The position numbers and the translations under genes are program-made. A DNA stretch of 40,274 nucleotides from Alphaproteobacteria bacterium 65-37 (GTDB lineage: Bacteria > Pseudomonadota > Alphaproteobacteria > Reyranellales > Reyranellaceae), in the NCBI GenBank assembly GCA_001897995.1, contig MKRV01000140.1, positions 1-40,274 of the forward strand, in the 5' to 3' direction. This document shows positions 17,359-24,884 of the stretch, piece by piece. Position 1 is the first letter of the stretch. Each line of letters starts with the position of its first letter. The notes beneath the pieces are model-generated. The model worked only from the letters and a program-made list of their open reading frames with translations, was not told where the DNA came from and did no database searches.

Positions 17359-17490
17359 TCAGCGTGCGGCTGTGGCGACCCAGCGCGCGAAGGTCCGGGC
17401 CAGGCCAGCCACGACCGCCCCGCGCAGCCTGAGCGCACGCGCTTCGTAAGCCTGCCGTTCGGCGATGGTGGGATAGGGAACCGTGAACAT
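17359..17490 (-). CDS. Small 43-residue basic protein, unrecognised
   Basis: A short ORF with ATG at 17488-17490 and an excellent ribosome-binding site (GGAGG, five bases before the start). It begins MFTVPYPTIAERQAYEARAL and ends RTFARWVATAAR, with a net positive, amphipathic C-terminal half. The small size and Arg/Ala-rich helix recall DUF1127-like small proteins, but the diagnostic C-terminal motif of DUF1127 is not seen, so no family is assigned. It is the first ORF downstream of the LysR-divergent promoter region and leads into dinB. The near-perfect SD makes real translation likely. Confidence 0.55.
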   Translation of the reverse strand: MFTVPYPTIAERQAYEARALRLRGAVVAGLARTFARWVATAAR

Positions 17491-17548
17491 CGAAACCTCC
17501 AAAGGATGGAAATGAACCTAATTCCATTCCTGAAGAAGGTTAATAAGG

Positions 17549-17565
17549 AGTGATTGACTATCACT
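17549..17565. promoter_or_regulatory. Candidate LysR operator in the 17491-17591 divergent region
   Basis: AGTGAT and ATCACT arms are separated by five bases (17549-17565). A second inverted repeat, GTGAA-5-TTCAC, lies at 17567-17581, just before the LysR ATG. The region is notably AT-rich for this window. LysR regulators usually bind T-N11-A dyads in such divergent gaps; the assignment is inference. Confidence 0.45.
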
Positions 17566-17591
17566 TGTGAAAAAACTTCACTAATTGGACC

Positions 17592-18497
17592 ATGATCGAC
17601 CATGCCAGCGAGATGGCCGCCTTCGTGCGGGTCGTTGATTCCAATGGCTTTTCCGCCGCCGCGCCGGCGCTTGGCCTGTCGCCCTCGGCGGTCAGCAAGC
17701 TCGTCACGCGGCTGGAAACCCGTCTCGGCGTGCGCCTGCTGCAGCGGACGACGCGGGCGCTGCATCTCACCGAGGAAGGCGAGGCCTTCTATGCCACGGC
17801 CCGGCGCCTCGTCGGCGAGATCGAAGCCCTCGAAGCCCAGATCAGCCAGCGCAGCGACACACCCTACGGGTTGCTGCGGGTCACCACCTCGCTGGCCTTC
17901 TCGACCCATCAGCTCGCACCGGTGATCGGCGAGTTCCTGCAGCGCTACCAGCAGATCCAGCTCGAGCTGCTGCCGACCGACCGGGTGGTCGACATGATCG
18001 AGGAAGGCGTCGACGTCGCCGTCCGCATCGGTCGCCTGTCCGACACCAGCTTCATCGCCCGCAAGATCGGCGAGGATGTGCGTCTGGTCTGTGCCTCCCC
18101 CTCCTACCTCGCGCGTCGACGGGCGCCCGAACGGCCGGAGGATCTGGCGCGGCACACCTGCATCGTCTCGCGCGACCTGCCTTACCTCAATCGCTGGTCC
18201 TTCCGCATCGACGGTCAAATCCGCGAGATCGAGGTCGGCGGCCGCATCGCCGTCACCGAAGGCGAGGCGCAGATGCGGCTGGCGCTGCAGGGGCTGGGCA
18301 TCGTGCGCCTGACCCGCCTCACCGTGGCCGACGCCATCAAGAAGGGCGAACTGGTCCCGCTGCTCGATGCCTTCCGCGCCGAAGGCCCGGTGCCAATTCA
18401 CGCCGTCTATCCGCACCGCCGCCATCTCGCCCCCAAGGTCACGGCCTTCATCGACTTCATCCTCGAAAAATTCTCGCCGCCGCCCTGGGAGATTTAG
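17592..18497 (+). CDS. LysR-family transcriptional regulator
   Basis: A 301-residue LTTR. The winged helix-turn-helix spans residues about 1-65 (MAAFVRVVDSNGFSAAAPAL, then LSPSAVSKLVTRLETRLGVR and LLQRTTRALHLTEEGEAFY). A linker helix and effector-binding domain follow (VDVAVRIGRLSDTSFIARKI). Sequence style is that of the large CrgA/AaeR-like LTTR group. It is divergent from the small ORF/dinB pair and followed after 35 bp by a co-directional hypothetical gene, so it may head a four-gene unit (LysR, hypothetical, NTF2-like, enoyl-CoA hydratase). Confidence 0.93.
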   Translation: MIDHASEMAAFVRVVDSNGFSAAAPALGLSPSAVSKLVTRLETRLGVRLLQRTTRALHLTEEGEAFYATARRLVGEIEALEAQISQRSDTPYGLLRVTTSLAFSTHQLAPVIGEFLQRYQQIQLELLPTDRVVDMIEEGVDVAVRIGRLSDTSFIARKIGEDVRLVCASPSYLARRRAPERPEDLARHTCIVSRDLPYLNRWSFRIDGQIREIEVGGRIAVTEGEAQMRLALQGLGIVRLTRLTVADAIKKGELVPLLDAFRAEGPVPIHAVYPHRRHLAPKVTAFIDFILEKFSPPPWEI

Positions 18498-18532
18498 GTG
18501 GTAGGTTTTCCTGAGAAGAAAGCGGAGGGGAG

Positions 18533-18901
18533 ATGGATACCGAGGTAGACCTTTTCGTGCAGGCCTTCTGGGTGAAGTGCCGCGAGACGATCCGGCCGGA
18601 GTTCGATGCCGCCATCGAGACGCTGCGCGCCGCCGGCCACGAGGCGAGCGTCGCCACCCTCGAATTCTCACCCGACCAAGCGGGCAGCCCCGACGCCGCA
18701 CCGGCGATCGTGCTCACCGTCCGTCCGCAGGGATCGAGCGCGTCGCCGGCGCTCCATATCCGCGGCGATGTCGTGACCAAGGAAGTCACCGCCGTATCGG
18801 CTCTCGAAACCCCTCGCAGATACGATCTGGCGGAGATCGATGCTGCCGTCGTAAAGCGCGAGCTTGCGGCAACGTTCCCGACCCTGCTTGCCGCCCACTA
18901 A
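18533..18901 (+). CDS. Hypothetical protein (122 aa)
   Basis: A soluble 122-residue protein starting MDTEVDLFVQAFWVKCRETI. The ATG at 18533 is preceded by GGAGGGG. No signal peptide or membrane helix is seen. The middle is a mix of acidic helices and a predicted beta segment (APAIVLTVRPQ, then SPALHIRGDVVTKEVTAV), ending RELAATFPTLLAAH. I do not recognise the family. It sits 15 bp before the NTF2-like gene and downstream of LysR, so it is likely cotranscribed. Confidence 0.7.
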   Translation: MDTEVDLFVQAFWVKCRETIRPEFDAAIETLRAAGHEASVATLEFSPDQAGSPDAAPAIVLTVRPQGSSASPALHIRGDVVTKEVTAVSALETPRRYDLAEIDAAVVKRELAATFPTLLAAH

Positions 18902-18916
18902 TTCGAGGAGGATCGC

Positions 18917-19285
18917 ATGCCAGATGCCATCGACGACCTGTTCCGCCGTTTCGGCAAGGCCTTCAACAAGGCCGACGTCGAGGAGATTGCCGCCTGCGTC
19001 ACCGACGATTTCGAATGGCGTCTCAACGCCGGCGGCGCGCCGGCCGGCCGCGTGATTCGCGGCAAGGAGGCGCTGCGTGCCCACTTCAATGACAAGAGCA
19101 CGGCGCACCGCGAGGCACGCTACTCCGAGGCCAGCATCCATCGCGCCGGCGACAAGCTCTTCGGCACCTTCCGCGTCACCGGCGTCGATCATGCCGGCAA
19201 GCCGTTCGACCGTTACGGCATCGACCTCTACGAGCTGAAAGACGGCAAGATCGCCCTCAAGGACAGCTACCTGAAGGTCGACTGA
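18917..19285 (+). CDS. NTF2-like / SnoaL-like protein
   Basis: A 122-residue single-domain protein of the cone-shaped NTF2/SnoaL fold: an N-terminal helix (DDLFRRFGKAFNKADVEEIA), then ACVTDDFEWRLNAGG, VIRGKEALRAHF, and beta strands ending FDRYGIDLYELKDGKIALKD. SnoaL-like proteins may be isomerases, hydratases or simple ligand binders, and the active site is not predictable here. The ATG at 18917 follows GAGGAGG. Its stop is four bases before the enoyl-CoA hydratase start, indicating tight coupling and perhaps a related substrate. Confidence 0.85.
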   Translation: MPDAIDDLFRRFGKAFNKADVEEIAACVTDDFEWRLNAGGAPAGRVIRGKEALRAHFNDKSTAHREARYSEASIHRAGDKLFGTFRVTGVDHAGKPFDRYGIDLYELKDGKIALKDSYLKVD

Positions 19286-19289
19286 ACCC

Positions 19290-20081
19290 ATGACCAACGA
19301 CACGGTTCTGTGGGAGATCGACCGGCGCGGCGTGGCCACCGTCACGCTGAACCGGCCGAAGGTGAACAACGCCTACAACGGCGATCTCATCCAGGGTCTG
19401 CACGACGCCATGGATGCGCTGGGCAAGGAAGAGCATCTGCGCATCGTCGTGCTGCGCGGCAACGGCAAGCATTTCCAGGCGGGTGCCGACCTGTCCTGGA
19501 TCACCGGCGTCGCCGATCAGTCGCCCGCCGAGAACGACCGGGTGAGCCGCCTGACCGCGGAAGCGATCCGCCGCCTCGACACGTGTCCAGTGCCGACGCT
19601 CGCGCTGATCCAGGGCGGCTGCTTCGGCGGCGGCACGGGCATCGCAGCAGCATGTGACGTCGTCGTCGCCTCTGAGGACGCGATCTTCTCCATCAGCGAG
19701 ACGCGCTGGGGCCTGATGGCCGGCATCATCCTGCCGCAGCTCTGCCAGGCCATGAGCTTCCGCCAGGTCCGCCGCTATGCGCTGACCGGCGAACGTTTCG
19801 GTGCGGCGGAGGCCTGCCGCCTCGGCCTGGTGCACGAAGTCTGCCCGACCGGCGGTCTCGATGACGTCGGCAAGCGCATCGTCGAGTCGGTATTGATGAA
19901 TGCCCCGCGCGCGACGACGGCGACCAAACTGCGCTCGCTCGCTTCGGCACGTGCCTTCGTCGATGACGGCGAACTGCGCGACCTGATCGAGGAACATGCC
20001 CGCACCCGCCAGCAGCCCGAAGCCCGCGAAGGCCTCGCCAGCTTCCGCGAAAAGCGCAAGCCGAGCTGGTATCCGGGTTAG
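19290..20081 (+). CDS. Enoyl-CoA hydratase/isomerase-family protein (LiuC-like subgroup)
   Basis: A 263-residue crotonase. Motifs are TVTLNRPKVNNAYNGDLIQG at the N-terminus, the CoA/oxyanion segment GKHFQAGADLSWI, the second oxyanion loop GGCFGGGTGIAAACDVVVAS, and ISETRWGLMAGIILPQL. The second crotonase glutamate seems kept (SETRWG), but the first (GGGCE in rat mitochondrial hydratase) is replaced by G in GGGTGI, as in methylglutaconyl-CoA hydratase/LiuC-type members. It could therefore be a hydratase of branched-chain catabolism or an isomerase. The C-terminus FREKRKPSWYPG is typical of the family. It is last in the LysR-NTF2 unit, followed by a nested repeat. Confidence 0.92.
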   Translation: MTNDTVLWEIDRRGVATVTLNRPKVNNAYNGDLIQGLHDAMDALGKEEHLRIVVLRGNGKHFQAGADLSWITGVADQSPAENDRVSRLTAEAIRRLDTCPVPTLALIQGGCFGGGTGIAAACDVVVASEDAIFSISETRWGLMAGIILPQLCQAMSFRQVRRYALTGERFGAAEACRLGLVHEVCPTGGLDDVGKRIVESVLMNAPRATTATKLRSLASARAFVDDGELRDLIEEHARTRQQPEAREGLASFREKRKPSWYPG

Positions 20082-20082
20082 C

Positions 20083-20291
20083 GCTGGGAAGGCGCGACTT
20101 CGCGCGAAGTGGCGCTAACTTCTGCGCGGACCAGCAACACAACCTCACCCTGAGGAGCGAGCAAAGCGAGTGTCTCGAAGGGTGGACCTCAGACGTGGTG
20201 CTCGCTCCCACCCTTCGAGACGCGGCCTGCGGCCGCTCCTCAGGGTGAGGAATCTCTCTAAGCGAGCGCCAATGAGTGGCGTGCTCCCAGC
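20083..20291. repeat. Nested hairpin repeat (family A copy 2 inside a family C palindrome)
   Basis: The outermost arms are GCTGGGA (20083-20089) and TCCCAGC (20285-20291); the right arm as AGTGGCGTGCTCCCAG closely matches the purH/purT palindrome. Inside lie GGCGCTAACTT (20111-20121), CCTCACCCTGAGGAGC (20143-20158), GTCTCGAAGGGTGG (20172-20185) and their complements CCACCCTTCGAGAC (20208-20221) and GCTCCTCAGGGTGAGG (20235-20250). It fills the convergent gap between the hydratase and C45 genes; the right arm is three bases from the C45 stop. Confidence 0.85.
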
Positions 20292-20293
20292 AC

Positions 20294-21439
20294 CTACTCC
20301 GCCGCCTGCTTCTGCGCCGTGCGGTCCGGGGTCAGCGTATAAGTCGTGAACTGGCGATTGAGCGCCGGCATCGGGCAGGCTTCGAGATGGCCTTCCGCCG
20401 GCCGCATCAGGATCATTGCCGTGGTCGCGGTCATGACGCCGCGATTGCTGAGCCGCGGCGGGCGGCACACCGAGTGCGGCGTGCCCCAGTCATCGAAGAA
20501 GGCCTGGCGGAAGTCTTCGAGGGTGAGCTTGCCGCGCTTCGGTGAAAGCTGATCGCGCACGCGCTTGTCGCGGTAGATCGAATCCGGCGTCTCGGCGAGG
20601 CCAGTGTCCTTCACCTTGGCGCGCGCCGATTCGGCGATCCAGTGGTTGGCATGCACATAGAGGCCACGGTCCGGCGCGATCCAGAACGTATCGTCGGGCG
20701 CGCATTCGAAGCCGAAGGCCTCGCCACCGCAATGGCTGACGGCCATGTGGTTGGAGCCGAGCTTGGGCGTCGCGACGACGGTGTGGACGGCGAAGGCGAG
20801 ATGTGCCGCCTCCAGCACCTTGCGGCGGATGAAGGGCAGCGGCACGCCGGGGCCGCGCTGATAGTCGCGGTCGCATTCCAACGCGTTGGCTGTGAGGCCG
20901 ATACCGGCCGAGTTCATGCCGGAGCGGGCAAGGCCGCCGGCTTCGGTGAAGGTCAGGATGTCAGGCCCGTCGTCGCGGCGGATGCGCAGCACCACGCCGG
21001 TCTCCGCGCACTCCGCCCGCCAGTCCCAGTTCTGGCCATGCAGCAGCACGCCGTCGGCGCTGGCTTCGGGCAGCGCCAGCGCGGCCGTGCAGCCATCGGG
21101 AACCTGCGCGATCTGCTGCGCCGCCTGCTGCTTGCGCGCCGCCACCACCAGCTCGGTGCGGGCATTCATCAGCACGACCGCGGCGAAAGGCTCGTTGGCG
21201 CCCTCGGCGATGCCGCGCATCTCCTCGACATAGGCCGGATCGAACTTCTCGATGGCCGGCACCATCGCTTCGGCGCGACGCTCGAGCTCCTTCCAATCGA
21301 CTCCGCTCTTCAGAAGCGACTCGGCGTACATCTTGGCGCCGCGCCGTAGCCGATCGGCCGCGGCCTTGCCATGCGTGCGTCCCCGCTCCCGAGGGCTGCC
21401 GGAGAGATCGATCAGCGGGAAGGGAGCGTAGGTCGTCAT
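20294..21439 (-). CDS. C45-family autoproteolytic acyltransferase/hydrolase (penicillin acyltransferase-like)
   Basis: A 381-residue protein of the acyl-CoA:6-aminopenicillanate acyltransferase (AAT, peptidase C45) group, an Ntn-hydrolase type. Visible motifs are LSGSPRERGRTHG at the N-terminus, MRGIAEGAN, NARTEL, the predicted self-cleavage and nucleophile site DGCTA (C117), HGQNWDW (134-140), and GGLARSGMNSAGIGLTANAL. In the family the proenzyme cuts itself before the cysteine, which then acts on amide or acyl bonds. The true substrate of most bacterial members is unknown. The ATG is at 21437-21439. It follows the ThDP beta subunit by 33 bp, so an operon of decarboxylase plus acyl/amide enzyme is likely. 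Confidence 0.88.
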   Translation of the reverse strand: MTTYAPFPLIDLSGSPRERGRTHGKAAADRLRRGAKMYAESLLKSGVDWKELERRAEAMVPAIEKFDPAYVEEMRGIAEGANEPFAAVVLMNARTELVVAARKQQAAQQIAQVPDGCTAALALPEASADGVLLHGQNWDWRAECAETGVVLRIRRDDGPDILTFTEAGGLARSGMNSAGIGLTANALECDRDYQRGPGVPLPFIRRKVLEAAHLAFAVHTVVATPKLGSNHMAVSHCGGEAFGFECAPDDTFWIAPDRGLYVHANHWIAESARAKVKDTGLAETPDSIYRDKRVRDQLSPKRGKLTLEDFRQAFFDDWGTPHSVCRPPRLSNRGVMTATTAMILMRPAEGHLEACPMPALNRQFTTYTLTPDRTAQKQAAE

Positions 21440-21472
21440 GAAGCCTCCGGGATGGCCCCGGACAGCGGGGCC

Positions 21473-22099
21473 TTAGGGATGTCCGAGCAGGGCCTGCCGG
21501 AACCGGTCCTTGAGATGCGCACCGTCCTGCGGCGGCATGACGAACTCTAGCTTCTCGACCATCACCTTGACGAGCCGGAACACCGGCCCCGTCTTGGTCC
21601 GCACGTCCTTCACGAGCTGTGCGACCTCGGAAGCCTCGCGCACCGTGGCGGTATCGGCGATGCCGCAGCCGCGCGCGATCATCGCGAGGTCGGTGCCGGC
21701 ACCCGAATCGGTCGGGCCGTTGTTGCGCGGGCTGGTGTGGGTCGCCTGATTGCCGGTCTCGCCGAACTTCTCGTTGTCGAGCACGACGATCGCGAGATTG
21801 TCGGGCTGCTGGCTGGCCACGGTGGCGAGCGATCCCAGGCTCATCAGCATGTCGCCGTCGCCCGTGATCACCAGCACACGCTTCGTGGGCTGCGCCAGGG
21901 CGAGGCCCAGACCCATGCCGACCGGTGCCCCCATCGAGCCCCATAGCGGCATGTTGAGCGGGCGATCGCCCGCTTCGGTGATGTCCCAGTTCGACGAGCC
22001 GAGGCCCGCGATCACCAGCAGATTGTCGTCGGCACCTTCCAGGATCTTCTTCACCAGCGGGCGGCGCTGCAGGGTGGCCTTCAGAGTATTGGCACTCAT
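21473..22099 (-). CDS. ThDP-dependent decarboxylase, beta subunit (sulfopyruvate/phosphonopyruvate decarboxylase-like)
   Basis: A 208-residue PP domain of a split thiamine-diphosphate enzyme. The ThDP-Mg2+ motif is clear: GDG at 80-82 (VITGDGDMLMSLGSLATVA) and N109 in VVLDN, about 27 residues later. The segment MPLWGSMGAPVGMGLGLALA also matches ComE/sulfopyruvate decarboxylase beta subunits. It needs the alpha (PYR) subunit to form the active site and sits one base downstream of it. Candidate substrates are sulfopyruvate, phosphonopyruvate or another 2-oxo acid; archaeal-type coenzyme M synthesis is not expected in this organism. The symbol comE is withheld because the reaction is unproved. 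Confidence 0.88.
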   Translation of the reverse strand: MSANTLKATLQRRPLVKKILEGADDNLLVIAGLGSSNWDITEAGDRPLNMPLWGSMGAPVGMGLGLALAQPTKRVLVITGDGDMLMSLGSLATVASQQPDNLAIVVLDNEKFGETGNQATHTSPRNNGPTDSGAGTDLAMIARGCGIADTATVREASEVAQLVKDVRTKTGPVFRLVKVMVEKLEFVMPPQDGAHLKDRFRQALLGHP

Positions 22100-22100
22100 G

Positions 22101-22631
22101 TCACTTCTTCCCGAAATTCTTGATGCCGATCAGCTTCTGGCGCAGCAGCACTGCAACGGACTGGCCGCCGTTGAAGGCCGAGCGCGCCGCGGCGTCGACG
22201 GTGGCCTTCACCTCGGCAGCAGTCTCGACCGAGTAGACCAGGACGCCCATCGCTTCGAGCACCTTGGGCGTCGCCTGGCCCATGGGATACTGCCAGGAAT
22301 TGAACTCGCCCCAGTCGCCGCGCATGGTGATCAGGGTCAGGAAGGGAAAGCGCAGGGTCTTGGGCATGCCCATCAGGTTGATGGTGTTGCCGACGCCCGA
22401 GCTCTGCATCAGCAGCACCGAGCGCTGCCCGCCGAGCCATGCCCCGGCAGCCAGGGGAATGCCTTCCTCCTCCGTCGTCAGCGCCAGGGTGCGGATCGCG
22501 TTGGACCGCTGGCAGGCCTCGATCAGGCGGCCATGGCCGGCATCGGGTACATGGTAGACCTGCTTGACGTCGTGATCCTGCAGAACCTCGAAGATCTGGT
22601 CGCGCCAATCAGGCGCTGCGCTCGCGTTCAT
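22101..22631 (-). CDS. ThDP-dependent decarboxylase, alpha subunit (sulfopyruvate decarboxylase-like, PYR domain)
   Basis: A 176-residue PYR domain. The conserved glutamate that activates ThDP lies in LALTTEEEGIPLAAGAWLGG (E54-E56). VLLMQSSGVGNTINLMG and LITMRGDWGEFNSWQYPMG are typical of ComD/phosphonopyruvate decarboxylase alpha parts. The protein has no PP domain, so it depends on the next gene. The ATG at 22629-22631 is 98 bp from the divergent LysR ATG. It is the first gene of a three-gene minus-strand unit with the beta subunit and the C45-type enzyme, probably controlled by that LysR. Confidence 0.88.
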   Translation of the reverse strand: MNASAAPDWRDQIFEVLQDHDVKQVYHVPDAGHGRLIEACQRSNAIRTLALTTEEEGIPLAAGAWLGGQRSVLLMQSSGVGNTINLMGMPKTLRFPFLTLITMRGDWGEFNSWQYPMGQATPKVLEAMGVLVYSVETAAEVKATVDAAARSAFNGGQSVAVLLRQKLIGIKNFGKK

Positions 22632-22678
22632 GTCTCTCCCGTCGCTGGTGCGGGTCGAGTGTAGCTATCGCGAACTTC

Positions 22679-22718
22679 GTCTTCGAAGACCTTTCTCTGT
22701 GAGCAGCTATATCGATAT
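22679..22718. promoter_or_regulatory. Candidate LysR-binding region: two palindromes in the divergent gap
   Basis: GTCTTCGAAGAC at 22679-22690 is a perfect 12-bp palindrome, and ATATCGATAT at 22709-22718 is a perfect 10-bp palindrome; their centres are 29 bp apart. Both lie between the divergent decarboxylase operon and its LysR neighbour. LTTRs commonly use two sites of this kind (recognition and activation). The role is inferred. Confidence 0.5.
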
Positions 22719-22729
22719 TGTATGGCTCG

Positions 22730-23686
22730 ATGGAGATTTCCCAGCTTCGGACCCTGATCCACGTCGCCGAGCTCGGCAGCCTCAGCAAGGCGGCCGACCG
22801 GCTGGGGATTGCCCAGCCGGCGCTCAGCCGCCAGGTGCGGCTGCTCGAGGAGGAGCTGGCGGTGCGCCTGTTCGCCCGCCACGGCCGCGGCATGGTGCTG
22901 ACCGAGAAAGGCCACGAGATCCTCGAGCACGCGCTGCGCGTGATGGCGGAACTCGAGGAGATCCGGGCGGCGGCATCGGATCTCGACACGCCCTTGCGCG
23001 GCCGGATCGGCATCGGCTTTCCGCCGACCGTTGCCGACATCATCTCGGTGCCGCTGGTCGCCGCCTTCGGCAAGGCCCATCCGCAGGCCGAGCTGCGCCT
23101 GGTCGGCGCCTATACCGGCTACCTGCTGGACTGGCTGCATCGCGGCGAGATCGACCTCGCCGTGCTCTACGACCCGCATGCCGCGCGCTCGCTGCGCTCG
23201 CAGCCGCTGCTGCTGGAAGACCTGTTCCTGATCGGTCCGCCCGGCTCGGGTCTTTCGGGCAGCCAGGCTGTCCCGTTTCGGACCCTCGCTGGCAAGCGCA
23301 TCCTGCTGCCCAGCACACGCCACGGCCTGCGCACCATCGTCGAACAGTGCGCCATGGAGGCGGGCATCACGCTCGATGTCGCCGTCGAAGCCGATTCCTA
23401 CGCGACCTTGAAGGACCTGGTCCGCCACGGCCATGGCTGGACCATCCTGCCGCTGCCGCCCATTCACGACGACATCGCCGCCGGACGGCTGGCGGCGGCA
23501 CCCCTGATCGATCCCGTGCCGGTCAGGCGGCTGGTTCTGTCCTATCCTGCGGACCGGCCGGTCTCACGCCTTGCCCGATTTGCCGGGGAGGCGATCGGGA
23601 GCATTGTCGCCGATCACGTCGCACGTGGGATCTGGCCGGGCCAGTTGCTGGATATGGACCAAGAGCACGGTGCACGACGGTCTTAG
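22730..23686 (+). CDS. LysR-family transcriptional regulator (Cbl/NAC-like style)
   Basis: A 318-residue LTTR. The HTH is in residues about 1-62 (MEISQLRTLIHVAELGSLSK, then AADRLGIAQPALSRQVRLLE and LFARHGRGMVLTEKGHEIL), followed by an effector domain (PLRGRIGIGFPPTVADIISV). The ATG at 22730 gives the canonical 'MEI.QLR.F..VAE.GS' start; a TTG four codons upstream is possible but unneeded. SD bases are weak. It is divergent from the ThDP decarboxylase/C45 operon and convergent with a Bug protein (19 bp apart), so the decarboxylase operon is its probable target. Confidence 0.92.
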   Translation: MEISQLRTLIHVAELGSLSKAADRLGIAQPALSRQVRLLEEELAVRLFARHGRGMVLTEKGHEILEHALRVMAELEEIRAAASDLDTPLRGRIGIGFPPTVADIISVPLVAAFGKAHPQAELRLVGAYTGYLLDWLHRGEIDLAVLYDPHAARSLRSQPLLLEDLFLIGPPGSGLSGSQAVPFRTLAGKRILLPSTRHGLRTIVEQCAMEAGITLDVAVEADSYATLKDLVRHGHGWTILPLPPIHDDIAAGRLAAAPLIDPVPVRRLVLSYPADRPVSRLARFAGEAIGSIVADHVARGIWPGQLLDMDQEHGARRS

Positions 23687-23705
23687 CGGCAGGCGGACAC
23701 ACACC

Positions 23706-24716
23706 TCATTGCGCCTTTATCCCCTTGGCCTTGAGCACGCGTTGCCAGTAGTTGCTCTCCGTCTCGATCGTCTTGGCGAACTCGGCCGGCGAGCCGTCCA
23801 GAGCCACGATCATGCCGAGCTCTTCGAACGACTTGCGCATTTCCGCGACCATGGCCTCCTGAAGAGCGCGATGCAGTCGATCGACGATGGCCGTCGGCGT
23901 GCCGCCCGGCAGCATCAGGCCGAACCACGCGCTGGTATCGGCTTCGGCGAATCCGGCTTCCGCCAGCGTCGGAATCTCGGGCGCGGACGGAGAGCGCTTC
24001 AGCGATGTCACCGCGAGCGCTCGGAGCTTGCTGTCACGTACGAGCGGAAGGGCGGTTCCGATGTTGCAGAAGCAGGCGCTGACCCGCCCTGACAGCAGGT
24101 CCGGATAGATCGCCGGACCGCCCTTGTAAGGAACGGGCGTGAGGCTGACGCCGGCCAGATTTTCGAGGAAGACTCCGGCCAGGTGCTGCGATGTACCGAT
24201 GCCGACATGGGCATAGGTGAGGCCTTCCGGCCTGCTTCGCGCAAGGCTCACGAACTCGGCCAGCGTCTTGGCGGGAAGTTCCGGCGGCACGACGAGCAGG
24301 TTGGGTGTGACGACCACACGCGAGACGGGGGCAAGGTCACGGACCGGATCGTAGCCCATATTGTCGAACAGATGCTGGTTCACCACGAGACTGGCATTGC
24401 CGGCCAGCAGTAGCGTGTGCCCGTCGGGCGAAGATTTAGCGACCGCCGCCGCAGCGAGATTGCCGGAAGCACCAGGCAGGTTCTTGACGACCACGGGCTG
24501 TCCCAATTCATCCTTGAGCTTGTTGCCGATGGTACGTGCAACCATGTCCGGTGCCGATCCAGCGGGGAAGCCGACGACGATCTCGACCGGTCGGCTGGGA
24601 TAGGCCGGTTGCGCGGTCGCTGGACCAAACACCGTCAGTAGGCAGAGCAAGGTGCTGGCCACCGCTAAAAGCTTGCCAGCTCTGCGCTCAATTGGCGTAG
24701 ACGTCGATCGACTCAT
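23706..24716 (-). CDS. Bug/TctC-family periplasmic solute-binding protein
   Basis: A 336-residue exported binding protein of the tripartite tricarboxylate transporter (TTT) type. The signal peptide follows ERRAGKLLAVASTLLCLLTV to about ATAQ. The mature start AYPSRPVEIVVGFPAGSAPD and the motif QPVVVKNLPGASGNLAAAAV are diagnostic. The ATG at 24714-24716 has AGGAG in front; the frame is open to 24947. No TctA/TctB membrane genes are adjacent, so this is one of the many orphan Bug proteins of soil proteobacteria. It is divergent from a BTAD regulator (168 bp), which may regulate it. Confidence 0.93.
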   Translation of the reverse strand: MSRSTSTPIERRAGKLLAVASTLLCLLTVFGPATAQPAYPSRPVEIVVGFPAGSAPDMVARTIGNKLKDELGQPVVVKNLPGASGNLAAAAVAKSSPDGHTLLLAGNASLVVNQHLFDNMGYDPVRDLAPVSRVVVTPNLLVVPPELPAKTLAEFVSLARSRPEGLTYAHVGIGTSQHLAGVFLENLAGVSLTPVPYKGGPAIYPDLLSGRVSACFCNIGTALPLVRDSKLRALAVTSLKRSPSAPEIPTLAEAGFAEADTSAWFGLMLPGGTPTAIVDRLHRALQEAMVAEMRKSFEELGMIVALDGSPAEFAKTIETESNYWQRVLKAKGIKAQ

Positions 24717-24884
24717 GGAACGGCACTCCTTCGAGCTTGTCGCTGCCAGTATCCGGATTGGATGGACAAGGACCGTCAAAAAGGCGTGAAAGGCTGTGTC
24801 CCCTCGCCTAAGAATATCGGGGCGAACGGTCGAACAAACCGGCCAGCCGCCCCCTGCGGCCGCCAGGGCACGGATGCCAAAACA

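Noticed and set aside
16839..18701. Single 620-codon minus-strand frame covering the dinB region and antisense LysR
   Set aside because: Only the C-terminal 165 residues look like a protein family (DinB); the rest is antisense to LysR.
22718..22729. TTG start of the second LysR gene four codons upstream
   Set aside because: The ATG at 22730 gives the conserved LTTR N-terminus and the TTG lies in the ATATCGATAT palindrome.
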